NCBI GenBank assembly: GCA_020746875.1
Contig: JAGTJL010000023.1
Location: 124,001 to 188,000, forward strand
Direction: 5' to 3'
DNA length: 64,000 nt
DNA from: Rhexocercosporidium sp. MPI-PUGE-AT-0058
Lineage: Eukaryota; Ascomycota; Leotiomycetes; Helotiales
The notes below the pieces were generated by a model. That model saw only the letters and a program-made list of their open reading frames with translations, was not told where the DNA came from and searched no databases. A program made the position numbers and the translations under genes. Positions 35,501 to 47,676 of the stretch are shown here, piece after piece (position 1 is the first letter of the stretch; every line of letters begins with the position of its first letter).

Positions 35501-38466
35501 CCGACACTCAGGAAATGCCTGCCTGGGCAAGGGCTTTTATCATCATCATCTTGCATGTGTCAAGAATGCAGAAGTTTATGTTCTCATGTCACGAGCTCCA
35601 GGGTTCCAATTACCTACCTGGCTATGCTTGCTGTGCTGGCGAGGTTGTAAAATATGATAGCTTTGGTTGAGTGATTGGCAAGGAGAGGAAGGCGTTGGTT
35701 ACGCGCGTTTGACGACGGTATTCTTGTCACGCCGCATCACATCGCATAGCATCGCATCGCATCACACAGCACAGCGCACCCATCCTATGCAATCCTTCAA
35801 GCCAGTCACTCCAGCAGCAACCCAACCCGTGGATTCGGAGATATCACAGGACTTGGCCTGATAGGTATGTATCATAACTGCGTACTCCCCCCTCCCCCCC
35901 CAACCTCCATTCACCCATTCCTTCGCCCTCGCTGCTCTTCATTGCATGGCAGCACAACACATCACGGTGCATTTTCATACCAAGCTATCCCATCCCACTC
36001 TCAGGAAGGATGTTGCTTCCCAATGGGTGCTCAAATCGCGACTGGACATGGACAGACTTTGCATGCCTCCCCTGGCTTCTTTCTGTAGGATAATCCGATC
36101 TGATAATATCTAGAGTAAGTTACGGAGGTACCAAGCAAGTCATGCCTGCTATCCATCCCATACCCCACTCTCACGAATCCCCCATCAGAGCCGATCAGGC
36201 CAGAGCCGATCCGATCCGATCGGGCAGCGAATAGCCAGCCACCAGCAGCCACACCGCAGGCTGACCCGGTCCAGATTTTAACCTTTCACCACCGGCACCT
36301 CTGGAGGGAGTTATGGAGAGGAGGGACAATTGAGCAGCTGCAATATGACGATGTTTCTTGTTCTGCTCACCGGTCCCTCGGGTTTCGTTTTCTACAGTAC
36401 TATCTACAGTACTTGTATCAAGCGTGACTACTGACCTACTGTATGGCCCGCGCGACCTCAAATGACGGACAGATCCGCGTTACGCGATGAGGCCGAGGCA
36501 CGATCGAGTACTAAGTAGACTTGTGGGACTTTGACTACGCTTGGTTAGTTGGCATTTTCTTTATCTTTATCTTTTTCGTCTTTATCGTCTATCTTTATCT
36601 TGATCTATCGCCTCCCGCCTTCAAGGCACTGTACAGTAGGCAAGCTTTTCAACTCACGTCACGCTACTGACTAGGTACTGTCGTGAATGGGTGACAAGAC
36701 TGGACAGAGTGATGGCATTCGAGGTCTTCTCTTTTTCTAGCGCCAGTTGATTTTCTCCTCTCCCTCCGCTCTTTCTTCCGTTCCATCGGTCCCTTGGCTT
36801 GACTTGACTCGACTTCACTTCACTTCTCTTCTCTTTCCTCTCTCTCTCTCTCCCTCTTCTCTTCCGTTACTCTTCATCATCTTACCTAGTGCTACTTAAC
36901 CATATCCATCCTACCATCTCCATCCAGCCTCATTCTCATTACCCTGCTCATTACCCCACCTTTCTACACTACCCCCTCCCTCTGCTCTCCCACGCCCACA
37001 CCACAACTACACCACCAACTCAACTCTAACCTATCCTATCTACCCCTCCACCTACTCTACATCCGCCAATATTCTACAATTAGAGAAGAACCCCTGGCCT
37101 GGTATTCACATCAATCACATCACCTCGCATCACATCGCATCGCATCGCATCACTCACTCGCCCGACCCCGCCATTGCTATCACCAACCAGGGCAGGCGTG
37201 GGCGTTCCTCACCACAGCCATCTCGAACCCGGTCAAGCCCAGCTCATCGCTCTCACTCACGCATACATCATCCTTCACACCTCACATCTCACACCTCACG
37301 GCTCACACCCATCCCATCCCCATTCCCATTCCCATCCTATCCCATCCCCATCCCACACTATCCAAACTCAACCCCCACACTCGTGGCTTCAGACAAAGCG
37401 TACCATTTGACGGACCTCGCATGCACGACGCACAGCATCCGGCTAGGCGTAGCGTACCAACCCCGACCCTGACTTTTGAACAAGCTTGCCTGCACCTCAC
37501 TTTACTTTACTTTACTTTACTTCACTCCTCTTCACTTTGCGGCACTGCGCTGCAGTACATCGATCGTGAGCCAGGACAGCAGTAGCAGCTTCTTGACCAA
37601 AGAATAAGAAGCCGCACCAAACCCCCATCCTGAACCCCAAACCACATATTCATCATACCTACGTCCGCCCACTTCCTCTCTCTACGGCACCAAGCCGAGC
37701 CGACTTGAACTGAACGGCTCATCAGTATATTCCCTCGCAGGGTCATCCTAGAAGGAATAAGCTAGTTAAGACAGACAGGCATAGAGCCTACATACATTGC
37801 CTTGCTTGCTGCGTGGGGAAGCTTGAGGCTGCGGAGAAGAGACGAAGTTGGCTAGCTGAGTTGAGACGAGATTCTGCTCGCTCATTGCTCTACCTACCTT
37901 TCAACCTACTCGTTGGATTTATTCTGTTCGAGGCACTCGATCTCAGCTGAGAATCAAACAAGAAGAACCCCCCATATCTTGCCTACATATTTGCTTTTCA
38001 CACCTTCACTTTCAGTCTTACATCATCACTCTACCCTCCTCTACTCTCGCACCTACCACGATACCACCATTTGCTCACGAGTATCCCGCCGATGATTCTG
38101 CAATTTTACCACACCCTGGCCACCACCAATACTACAACCTCCACATCAACATCCAGCACGCACGCCCCCATCACTACCTCTCTCCTCCAAAAGCCACTAT
38201 CCCACCGCACTCCTCATTACGTGGGCTTAATATCGACCTATAGACGTTCTGCTCTACTCGACCTGTGGGCTCGAAGCACATAGGGCTACTTGCAAAAGTA
38301 CGCTGCCGTTTGGCATACGGGTGGCTACAAGGCACTGACAGCTTTGAACGAGGGCTGCATACAGTACCTTTTCTAGTCTGGTTTGAACTGGGTCAAAATT
38401 CCTAGCCTTGGTTTGTTTAGTGGGAAAATAAACCGATTTTTGGAAAGTGGAAAGAAGATATTCAAT
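32529..38466. other. Gene-poor region, 5.9 kb
   Basis: No exon with a recognisable product on either strand between the Zn2Cys6 gene and the CASTOR-like gene, which are divergent. The right half is strikingly pyrimidine-rich on the plus strand and full of imperfect short repeats (CATCG/CATCA runs at 35732-35765 and 37125-37155, CCCAT runs at 37308-37350, ACTTT repeats at 37499-37521). It is probably a long promoter and leader for the CASTOR-like gene. Confidence 0.4.
36801..36867 (+). promoter_or_regulatory. CT-rich tract
   Basis: Almost uninterrupted C/T run including (TC)8-like sequence, on the same strand as the CASTOR-like gene about 1.6 kb downstream. Such tracts mark core promoters of many filamentous-fungal genes; a transcription start is possible but not shown. 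Confidence 0.3.
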
Positions 38467-40191
38467 ATGAATGCACAGATATCCTTCATTGTAAGTCTTT
38501 TTCATCCCCTCTATTTCCTCGGTTCTATTGTATTTTGCTTTCAAGCTTCTGGTTTGCGGTTTCGGTGCTCTGGATTTTGTGTGTTTGGTCGTGGCCATTC
38601 AGCTGGCTGGTCATTTACAGCAAGTCTTAGTCTTTGTGGTCTAGTACACCACATCGCATTGACTTGTTCTTGTGATGGCATGACCTGGACTGAACTGGCA
38701 AGACATGGACAAATAAGATTATGACTCTGCTCATCCATCATCAATGTCTTCTCTACATACATATATACCTTCCCAAATCCTCCAAACCTTCCAGCCACTT
38801 CCCTCCTTCTCAACCACATGTTCCCGTTACCATTCACAAGCATAAAACCGATCCTCCTCCCCAAAATCAGCTTCAAAAACACCACAACTAACACCACCAC
38901 CTTACAGGAAGGTCAATTCAGCCTGATCCACATCCCCCTCCCCCTCTACTCCTCCCTCCTCCTCCCCATCCTCCGCACCCTCCTCCCTCATGGCGCCCCA
39001 ACGCACACACCCCTCGACCCAGAAGGTCCCCTCTCCGGCCTAACCAACACAAACAACCACCACTTCCTCAACATATCCGTCACACCCCTCGAATGCAGCA
39101 TCGTATGCCACGTCTCCTGGGCCCAGAACGTCTTCGCACCCTTAATCTCTCGGCTACCTGCCCCACAGGCGAAACAATGCCATATCTCGAAAGACACATA
39201 TATTGTATTTAGCGTGAATAGCGCGGGTATGGAGGCTGGGCAGAGGGTCATGGATCTCACGGCTCCGTTGGCTATGGCTGCTGTTCCGATCTTTTTCATC
39301 ACGACTTATTATACGGATTTCATACTCGTGCCTTCGAAAGACCGGCAGACTGTTGGTGCTACGTTGCTGGAGCGTGGGTTCGAGTTTTCGGAGAATGAGA
39401 GCGCGTACGTGGTTCAAGCGCCGAGTTTGAACCATGCCCATTCGAGGATCCCATCAGCGAGTAGTGATTCCGGAGGACCACCTGCTACGCCGCCTCCGAG
39501 TAATGTCGCCGAGTTGCAGGTTAGGACGTTTAAGCAATTAAGGAAGAGGGGCGTGGTGCCGTTCATAGAACCGGGATTACATCTCGTGCAGTGTTCTGGA
39601 AAGGAGATACTGCGAGACGATTCTTACTTTTCCACCTACTCCAACGGCCACAGCCACAGCCACAGCAACTCGAACGGCTATTCCAACGGCTACTCAAACG
39701 GCAACGGCCACGGTCACGGTCACTCGGACGGAAATGGGAACATGGGTGAAAACGAGCCCAACTTCCTCTCAACAATCGATCCCAAATTCTACATCGGCCT
39801 CATCTCAGCCCTCACCACCCAACCGCGCTTCCTCTCCATCACCCTCGCGCAGGACGACGCGCCCTCCCTGCTGTTGGACAAATCCCTTCTCTGGCTCTTC
39901 GGGAATAGTATAGCGGGCGACGTGGACGGGGAGCTCGTGCCGATCTTCCTCGATCTGGCGGGCTTGCCGCTGGAGAGTACGGGGATCGTGTGTGGAGTTG
40001 CCGGGAAGCTTTGTGAGGTTGGGAGGAATGGTGGTGGTGGTGGTGATGACGAGGGGGATGGGGCGGAGTTGAGTTATTTGAGTACGGCGAGGGCGGGGGC
40101 GGTTATTTTGAGTAAAGGGAGTGCGGGGAGGGCGTTGGAGGCGCTGGGGCCGTTGTTGGAGAATACAACGGCGGCGGAGGGGGAGAAGTGA
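38467..40191 (+). CDS. CASTOR-like ACT-domain protein
   Basis: Two exons: a 24-nt first coding exon (38467-38490, residues MNAQISFI), a 417-nt intron with GTAAGT donor and TTACAG acceptor, and exon 2 (38908-40191), 435 aa. The start is chosen because the joined sequence, ISFI followed by EGQFSLIHIPLPLY, fits the usual N terminus of the fungal family; the ATG at 38818 gives a low-complexity leader. ACT-type elements are seen in FFITTYYTDFILVPSKDR with ATLLERGFEFSE, and repeated later as SITLAQDDAPSLLLDKSLL. These resemble the tandem ACT domains of CASTOR/GATS proteins, arginine sensors upstream of TORC1 in animals; the ligand in fungi is not known to me. A Ser/Asn/Gly/His linker (about 250-287) with SNGHSHSHS- and NGHGHGHS-type repeats interrupts the domains and could bind metal. 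Exon 2 has a GC-rich, G-biased end. Confidence 0.72.
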
Positions 40192-40238
40192 TGGGTTGAG
40201 AGACGTGCCGAGGCAGATATTGGGCGTGAGTTGGGAGG

Positions 40239-40318
40239 CAATGGTATGGTATGGCATGGCATGGTATAGGACGAGATGGCATAGTATGAGATGGGATGGG
40301 ATGGGGATGGGATGGTAG
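40239..40318. repeat. Degenerate ATGG(T/G/C) repeat
   Basis: About 80 bp of imperfect 5-6 bp units (ATGGT, ATGGC, GATGG) just after the stop of the CASTOR-like gene. Simple-sequence expansion in the 3' flank. Confidence 0.7.
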
Positions 40319-43300
40319 ATGCTTGCATTCATCCATGGAAGGGAGTTGATCAACACAGTCACCATACGTACGACAGCACCACTTCACGACACGACATGAC
40401 ATCTATCCATCTCCAAACCGAATCGAAGATACACAATCGAAGCGACTTGCGTAAAAGGAAGACGAAGCATGACCTGACATGACATGTAGTTGGACAACGT
40501 GGACACACAAGCATACGAACGTACAGGATACGGAGATACGCAACTGCATTGGGAAGGACGGGATGAGATGGGACGGGCTCCAAAAAATTGCATTGGGAGG
40601 AGTTCTTCATTTCCCTTTTTTTTCTTCTTCTTTTTTTCTTCTTCTGGCTCTAGCTATTGCGGGTGTTGTGCGGCAGATTTCTTGTATAGTATTTAATATG
40701 AATGGATGGATGAGTGGGGTTTGATGAATGGATGAAGAGAATGCTATTAGTGGGATATTTCGGGTGGTTTGGCATCGCATTGCATTTCACGGCATTGCAA
40801 GTATAGCAAGTATAGCAAGCATAGCAAGGCGTGGACAAATAGGATAATTGGCGAGGCAATCCACAAGGAGCTTGCTTACCCAAGAAGAAGAAGAAGAAAA
40901 ACCCCTCCCGAAGATGTGAAACAAGACAAGAATGTACTTGAAGAAAAGAAATCCTATTCGAACTGTGAGAATCCTTGAGGAGTATTTGATGGATCATGAT
41001 CAAGCACTCACTCGCTCAATTACTCATTCACTTATTCACGTATTCGCTCACTCATTTGTTTGTTCATCTACTTACTTACTTATTGGCCGACCTCGTAAGA
41101 AGACGAAGATCAATCCATCCATCCATGATCAATCAGAAGAAATTTACTTCAGATAAACTCAACTCGGATCGGTTCGTCTCGAGTTAATACTGTATCCCTG
41201 GTCTCGTTAGCGGAATAGGATACCTTGACGTACGGATAGTGGTAGCTAGCGATTTACTCCACAATATGGAATATGGTATGGTGTCTTACCTGAACCTCTC
41301 TGCTTACCTACCTCCCTACTTTACCTATGATATGACATAGAATGATATGATATGATACAATATGACAAGGCAACAAATCTTACAGTCCTCAACTCACATG
41401 ATCCGCTAGACATGCACCCCAGAACGCCCAATCACACCTAGTCCTACACCGCTGGATACCACATACACACCTTACCTTACCCTACCCTACCTTACCGTAC
41501 TGTGCTGTACTCTACTGTACTACCCCGCCTCATATGCACAATCCGCATTGATCACATCCCATCCCATCCCATCGCCACCATTCATTCATTCCTGGGGAAT
41601 TTAAAACGGACCAGGGGCCACTCCCCCACGTTTCTCGGTACGTCCCGGTAGGAGGAAGGATTTCTTTTGTTGGCGCTGTCTCGTGGCTTGGCTTGGGATT
41701 GGAGAGGTGAGTAGGTATCCCATGGGGTGCGGGCATGGAGGACACAAATAGGTAGACAGATCCCGTCAAGTGATGGAACCGAATTGATGCCCATCCCGTG
41801 TGGTGCTATAGTACGCTCTCGGCACGGCGCTCGAGTTGCAATTGCGTGGGATTGGAATCGGTGTCGGCATCGGATGAGATGTCGGGCCAGAAGCGGATTG
41901 GTCTGCGGGGAGTGGAATGCATGTCTCGGGCTCGTACCTATGGTGCGGTGAGAGGCTTGCGCTTGGAAGATCCTGATGTGAAAGTACACGATATTGGAGG
42001 TGCTGATGAAGGAACGAACGTCTTCGTGGGTTCATGTGAGGGGGAAGGGAGATCATTTGTTGGTGGGAAAGATTAATAGAGTTTTTGAACCTTGAATGTC
42101 TGAGAATTGTGCCTAGGTTGTGACCCTACTGTATGACTGTGATGGGATGGCTGGGAGCGAGAGCGAGACTTTGGTTTCAGATCCCGGGAAAAGGGACGTT
42201 GAGTTTGACGAGTTCGTCGAGTAATTTGAGTTTACAAGGAACGCGTGGGGTGGTGGAATAAAGTTGAGTAGTGCGGTGAGGGGAGAATGAAGGTGAGAGA
42301 GAGGGGTATTGGAAAGTAAAGTACCTTGGGCTCCTGAGGCAATACATTGTTGTGTATGCAATACTGAAATAGAATCAAGGATAAGATTGTGATGGTGATG
42401 AGACGACGGGATTGACCGTGCTACCTGTCCCGGTGGATGAAGAGGTTTCGGACAAATCTTGACCAAGAGAACGACGAGAAGTGAGGTCGAATTGATGCCA
42501 ACCGAGTATGATAAAGGGAATAAATTTTGATACAAGACTTGAATGCAAAGTTCGCGATTTGAGAGAATGTTGAACGGAGTATTTGAAAATGAGTGAGTTG
42601 CGAGCAGAAGAAAGATAGGCAGGTAACGAACAAGATCTTTGAGTGTAGAACGTCTCCGTCTATACTTCAACACAGTCGCTACTTGCTCACTCAGAAATAA
42701 ATGCAATCGGATCGGATTATTTTCACCTCATCCTTTGGACTTTAACCTGTGAAGGTCACGCTGCGGAAGCCGTGAGGGGAGATGGCCGACGGATGACAAA
42801 GAAACGAACCTCGAAGGCTGGCATCGGTCTTGGCATCGATGACGTCATCGATTCGAGCTTCGAGCTTCGACACAGGACTGTACCGCCAAGACCACGGAGC
42901 TTCTCCACATCAGCATCACGATTCCCGCAGAAAGGAAGAAAAGGTCCACGACAAAGGCCCGCATTGATAGGGAACCAGGTGAGCATGAGGAAGGCACCGC
43001 AGAGCAGAAAAATAGCTCGCTCGTACGAGAGAATACACGGTGGTGGTACTCGAGTACGAGACATCCCATCCGAGATCCTCGTACCCCTCAGCGCAGGACA
43101 GGACTGTACCTGGGGATCGGAAGCATCGCTCGTCTCTTCTCCTCTCCAAGCAAAAGCAAAAGCAAACCTGGGCAGAGAGGCAGGCAGAAAAACGCAAATA
43201 ACCGTGTGACCCACCAATCCACCAGACCCAGGTAAAATGAGAATCCGGGGAAGCTGAAGAGAGCCTGGATGGACCTGGAAGGGAAGAAAAGCGAGAGGCC

Positions 43301-44185
43301 CGGAGGGAAAATGAGCAAGAGTCAGTCCAGGCTGTGCATGGGATTTGGCTTTGCCATGTTTGCATGCAGCCTTTACAGTCTCGCTCACTGCTACGAAGTA
43401 CTGACTTACCTGCAAGGATAGGAGTGCATGAGAATCCCTGTACATTGAACATCTACCCCGCCGATCGGGTGAGGCTTGATGAAGGAGTGGCCATCGTGGG
43501 GAGGGGAGGCGAGGGGAGGCTGAGCTGGTGATGAGGGGGGTTTGCGGTGAGAGTTAGATGGATGGAAGTATACAGGATGAGCCGATATTTAAGCATTGAA
43601 TTAGAGAGAGTGTGGTTGATGGTTGATTCTAGGTAAAGATGGATGTTGAAGTGTTGTTGTCTTTGTTGTTGTTGGTGGAGCTCAAGCTCAAACTGTTAGA
43701 GCTTCAAACGGAGCTCCGAACTAGACTGCTTTAGCTCTTAGTCATATCTAGCTCGAGCAAGCAACCAACCAAGCAATGACGTCTCTCGATTTACCAGCCA
43801 CATCTCGATGGCAGTGGCAATGGCAATGGCAATGGCAACAAACATACAAACAAACAGCTCACCTCAAGTCCCTTCCATGATCCAGACCCGGCTATCAATC
43901 GATCATACTACTGCTGTATGTAGCTGCTACTCTAACACGAGTACAGAGCAGAGCAGAAACAGGGCACAGCCAATGCCCATTCGCATTCCGTTGCGTTAGT
44001 CAAAGGAAGGAAAGGCCGGAGGCGTAACTTCGAGCACCCGTGGAGCAACGTGAGGCAAGCCAAGCTCCCTGATTTGCTGGCAGGACGAGCTTGAATGCAC
44101 GGCATCTATTCACTCATTGGGTTGGGTAGGTAGGAGGAGGCACCCGCGTCATGATGTTCTTCTCTTCTTGCCCTACTCACCCTAC

Positions 44186-44209
44186 CCTGTCCTGTCCTGT
44201 CCTGTCCTG
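44186..44209. repeat. (CCTGT)n pentanucleotide repeat
   Basis: Four perfect CCTGT units and a fifth that ends CCTGG, about 230 bp upstream of the opsin start codon. Confidence 0.85.
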
Positions 44210-44253
44210 GGAGCTACATACAGTCCTTTCCTTACTAGACTGGGAGTAGCTTG

Positions 44254-44318
44254 CTTCCCCTCATCTCTTCCCTCCCTCCCTCTATTTCCTTCTTCCTTCC
44301 TTTCTTTCTTCCATTCTT
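44254..44318 (+). promoter_or_regulatory. CT-rich tract before the opsin gene
   Basis: Pyrimidine-rich run (TTCC/TCCC units) ending about 120 bp before the opsin ATG, followed by a CAACAA-rich leader. This arrangement is common at transcription starts of strongly expressed fungal genes. Confidence 0.4.
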
Positions 44319-44441
44319 CGTTCACTGCTTCTCCTCAACATCACATCTCTTCTACAACAACAACAACAAGAACAACAACTTCAATCATAGTTGAAGTGCC
44401 ACCACAACACACATAACATCAACAGAAGAAGTACCCTCATC

Positions 44442-45459
44442 ATGATTGATCCTACTCAAGTCATCGAGGCTTTCGGAAAGAAGACTTCAAGTCTTCTGGT
44501 TCCAACTCACTCCCACTCCCCATCCCCAACTGCTCTCCCAACTGTCATTCCCAATGTTCCCATCTACGAGAAGGTTGGAGAGACCGGGTCAAAGACCCTT
44601 TGGGTACGTCCCCTCATTTCTGTCTGCAGAGCTGCAAACTAAACAAATCCAGGTCGTCTTCGTCATAATGTTCATCTCCACCCTCGCCTTCTACTACATG
44701 GCATGGAGAGTCCCAGTCGTAAGTCAAAACGCCTCAAATCTGCCAGGCAAATTCTCTAACACAATACAGCAAAAACGCCTCTTCCATGTCATCACTGCCC
44801 TGATTACCACCTTTGCCACCCTCTCTTACTTTGCAATGGCCACTGGTGACGGAAACTCCTTCGCCCACATCGTCGTCAAGGAGGCCCACAAGCATACCCC
44901 AGACACCGTCGAGCACGTCCTCCGCCAAGTCTTCTGGGCCCGTTACGTCGATTGGGCTCTCACCACTCCTCTCCTCCTCCTCGACCTTGCTTTCCTCGCT
45001 GGAATGAACGGTGCCAACATCACCGTCACCATCGTCGCCGATCTCATCATGGTCCTCACCGGTCTCTTCGCTGCATTCGGACATACTGATGGACAGAAGT
45101 GGGGATACTACGCCATGGGATGTGCCGCGTACCTGGTCATCGTCTACCAACTCGTCGTTCCAGGTCGTCGTGCCGTTGCTGCCAAGTCCAACAGCACTGC
45201 CAAGCTCTTTGCGTCCATTGGAGGCTTTACCCTCATTCTCTGGACTCTTTACCCAGTTGTCTGGGGTATCGGAGATGGAGCCAGAAAGTGGAGTGTTGAT
45301 GCTGAGATCATCGCCTACGCTGTTCTTGATGTCCTTGCCAAGCCAGTCTTCGGTTTCTGGTTGTTGTTCGCACATGCGAAGAATGCCAGCTCTACTGAGG
45401 GCTTCTGGTCGCATGGATTGGCCAGCGAGGGTACTTTGAGAGTTGGTGATGACGAGTAA
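44442..45459 (+). CDS. Microbial rhodopsin, proton-pump type
   Basis: Three exons (44442-44603, 44653-44718, 44770-45459), 305 aa, a seven-helix type 1 opsin. Retinal would attach to K267 in LDVLAKPVFGF. Key bacteriorhodopsin positions are present: R134 (R82), D137 (D85 proton acceptor) in RYVDWALTTP, T141 (T89), D148 (D96 proton donor) in LLLLDL, and D263 (D212). This D-T-D pattern is that of light-driven outward proton pumps such as Leptosphaeria rhodopsin and CarO. Neurospora NOP-1 has Glu at the donor site and opsin-related chaperones lack the Lys. The N-terminal ~50 residues are soluble and Ser/Pro/His-rich. It should act in the plasma or an inner membrane. No retinal-synthesis gene (carotenoid oxygenase, CarRA, CarB) lies in the window. 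Codon use is C-ending and strongly biased, suggesting high expression. Confidence 0.95.
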
Positions 45460-46090
45460 ATCTCACGTCATGCGTCACGATACTTCACAACACGACAATG
45501 AATGTGAAGGTATGATAAGATGCTAGTGGATTCTTATCTAGAGAATAGATTGAATGGAGGGAAACGGTGGAATGAAGGATAGTTTGTCATGAGGGATGAT
45601 CGGACAGGATGGACGGGTTTCTTTTCGGTCAACGGATTCCTCGGGCTGAGCTTTCGGCCTACCCTTTGTGTACAAGATGTTGATGCAAAAAGCGTGCACT
45701 TCGTTGATCCTCCCATGCGTGTATTTAGGTAGCATTAATGATATTGCTTTTGATGGAATTATCTGCAATCCCTTCCACTTAATACCATTGACTTGTTTAC
45801 TGACTGTAATTTTGAACAGAGCCAAGCGCAGGAGCAGTGTGCTGTAGAATTATCCAAAACCTTACTATTGAACTCTCCCCTCACCTTACCTACTTCGCAT
45901 CATCTCACAAGGCAAGGTGATCTCAACAGAAGCTCGTGCATCACGTGCCCAAATACCGACATATGTCTGACTTTAGAAGCTGACGCTCGCCTCTATTCCT
46001 TCCTCCACCCACTCAATTTCCAGTGCACTTCCCACTGGCTCTTTTTCACCAGCATCACGTGTTGTATGCCTGGGCATTCCATTGGGGTAC

Positions 46091-46128
46091 GTAGGAGGTA
46101 GGTAGGAGGTAGGTAGGAGGTAGGTAGG
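46091..46128. repeat. 11-bp GTAGGAGGTAG minisatellite
   Basis: Three perfect tandem copies plus a partial fourth. Confidence 0.9.
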
Positions 46129-46204
46129 AATATCTCGAATTCGAATGCGAGTTCGAATTGAAGACTTTATTTTAGTTGTTATGGAAAGAGGAGATAGGTA
46201 GGTA

Positions 46205-46224
46205 GGGGGGGGGGGGGGGGGGGG
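46205..46224. repeat. G20 homopolymer tract
   Basis: Twenty consecutive G on the plus strand, preceded by GGTAGGTA units. Long poly-G is rare in fungal genomes and prone to quadruplex formation and length error. Confidence 0.85.
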
Positions 46225-47460
46225 TGATGGATTGATAGGGATGGTTTGAGGGTTTTGGGTTTTGGGATCTGGTATATAAAAAATTGGGGGAGGTTGACGA
46301 AGAAGGGGAATGAAGGGGGATGTTGCAAAGTAATTATTTGTGATGCTTTGATCGTTTTCTTGTTTTTGAGATTTTGTGATTGATTAATAGATAGACTTAC
46401 TTATCTGTTTATCTATCTATCTATCTAGTGACCGAGTCTCTTGAATTTAAATTTGGATTTGGATTCACTGTTGATAGAGTGAATAGGTAGGTACTCTTCC
46501 ATCCCATCTCGCTTAACCCCCTTTACCGACCCAGCCCCCCGACCAAAACGGTACAGTACGAAAACTACAACAACACGACAGTAGGTACATACGTACATAG
46601 GTACCAACCACACCTCATCACCCTCTCTGCCCCGCATCCAATTCAAGCCTTCCTTCCTTTTTTCAATGTGAAAAAGGGGGTTCCCATCCATCCATCCATC
46701 CGCGCTACTTTTCGTGCATAGTGTCTGTGGTACACTAGATTTCGAGAAATTTGTTTGTCCCAAACCTGGACCTAGACCTGGACTTGAACCCGAATCGAAA
46801 CCCGAACTCGGTATCTCGGATGTTGATGTGGCTGCTTTTCTATTCTCTTCTCCTTTATTATTTCATGTTATGACGGGTCGCAGCATAAGACGAGAGCTAC
46901 GGTATACCGGTCGAGACAACAGCAACAACACCGAGATTGACTGCTAACTTTGTGCTACTGCTTTGTTGTACTCTGCGGGATCGAGATGAGGATACTCAGG
47001 ATAATGATAAGGACGAAAGTGAAAATAAGAATGAGAACGAGATTAATGGAGAGGTGACAAGGGGCTCGAGTCAGCGCAGGTAGTCCGTTGTCTCGAGATC
47101 CGTACAGCAGTACGTACGTCTGCAATTTCCTATCGTTCTCGCTAGGGTTGAAAGTTAGCTATGATTGTGAGATTTCAAGATTGTACTTTTATATTCTTTC
47201 CACCTGAATGTTACAACACGCACTCGTTAGACTAGACTCGAAATAATATACAATATACTGAAATTCGATTTAGATTTGAAGCTCAATCTTATGCTGACGT
47301 TACGTCACGTACTTTAGGTCAATGTACCCCATTAATCTTCGTATTTGGGGTAGTAAACACAGTATTCGGTATATCCCTCCCAAATAATCCTAATCCTGAC
47401 TACCCCGGGCGCTAGAATTTGTTTGAAGATCGGCGAGTTGCTTTCTCGATCTGAAAATAA

Positions 47461-47676
47461 TCATATTCCGCAGACGGATGTGCAATAATCGATGGTGGTG
47501 CAGCAGTCGTTTCTGCCCGTGGTGTTCCTGCAGAGTTAGGCGGAGGGGAGGGGAGGGATGGGCTTGAAAGCGCCGTCGAGGTTGTAGCAAGAGGCTGCTA
47601 CGAGGAGGATGAGGAGGGATAGAGGTGGTAGGATTTCTTTTGTGAGGGCGGGTAATGAGGGATCATTTTGACACAT
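47461..47676 (-). pseudogene. Relic of a small Cys-rich secreted protein
   Basis: Reading leftward from an ATG at 47676: MCQNDPSLPAL, a hydrophobic signal-like stretch PPLSLLILLVAAS, then CYNLDGAFKPIPP, an in-frame TAA, then LCRNTTGRNDCC and TTIDYCTSVCGI followed by a TGA. The pattern CY--DG, C--TTG---CC, DYC---CG resembles a widespread family of small secreted fungal proteins. Two stops and a missing C-terminal half make it a probable pseudogene. The first stop lies within CTAACTCTGCAG, which looks like an intron end, but no suitable donor keeps the Cys pattern. Confidence 0.4.

Larger units (their letters stand above)
40192..44441. other. Gene-poor region, 4.2 kb
   Basis: Between the CASTOR-like gene and the opsin, both on the plus strand. 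No recognisable exon. It contains ATGG/ATGGG runs (40239-40318), a TACTTACTTACT run near 41069-41081 and a CCTGT array. Open frames at 42113-42706 and 42756-43445 (minus) have no domain and no splice support. It probably holds a long 3' UTR and an extended opsin promoter. Confidence 0.4.

Noticed and set aside
38818..38907. Start of the CASTOR-like protein at ATG 38818
   Set aside because: Gives a Thr/Asn low-complexity leader containing an obvious acceptor (TTACAG); the 24-nt exon at 38467 fits the family start better.
40239..40318. Possible CRISPR-like or telomeric repeat
   Set aside because: Units are 4-6 bp, imperfect and without spacers; not TTAGGG. Ordinary simple sequence.
42113..43445. 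Two long leftward frames (197 and 229 codons)
   Set aside because: Low complexity, no domain, and competing frames on the other strand are equally long.
46130..46160. tRNA B-box-like GTTCGAAT near a TTCGAATTCGAA palindrome
   Set aside because: No A box, no acceptor stem or anticodon arm can be folded around it.
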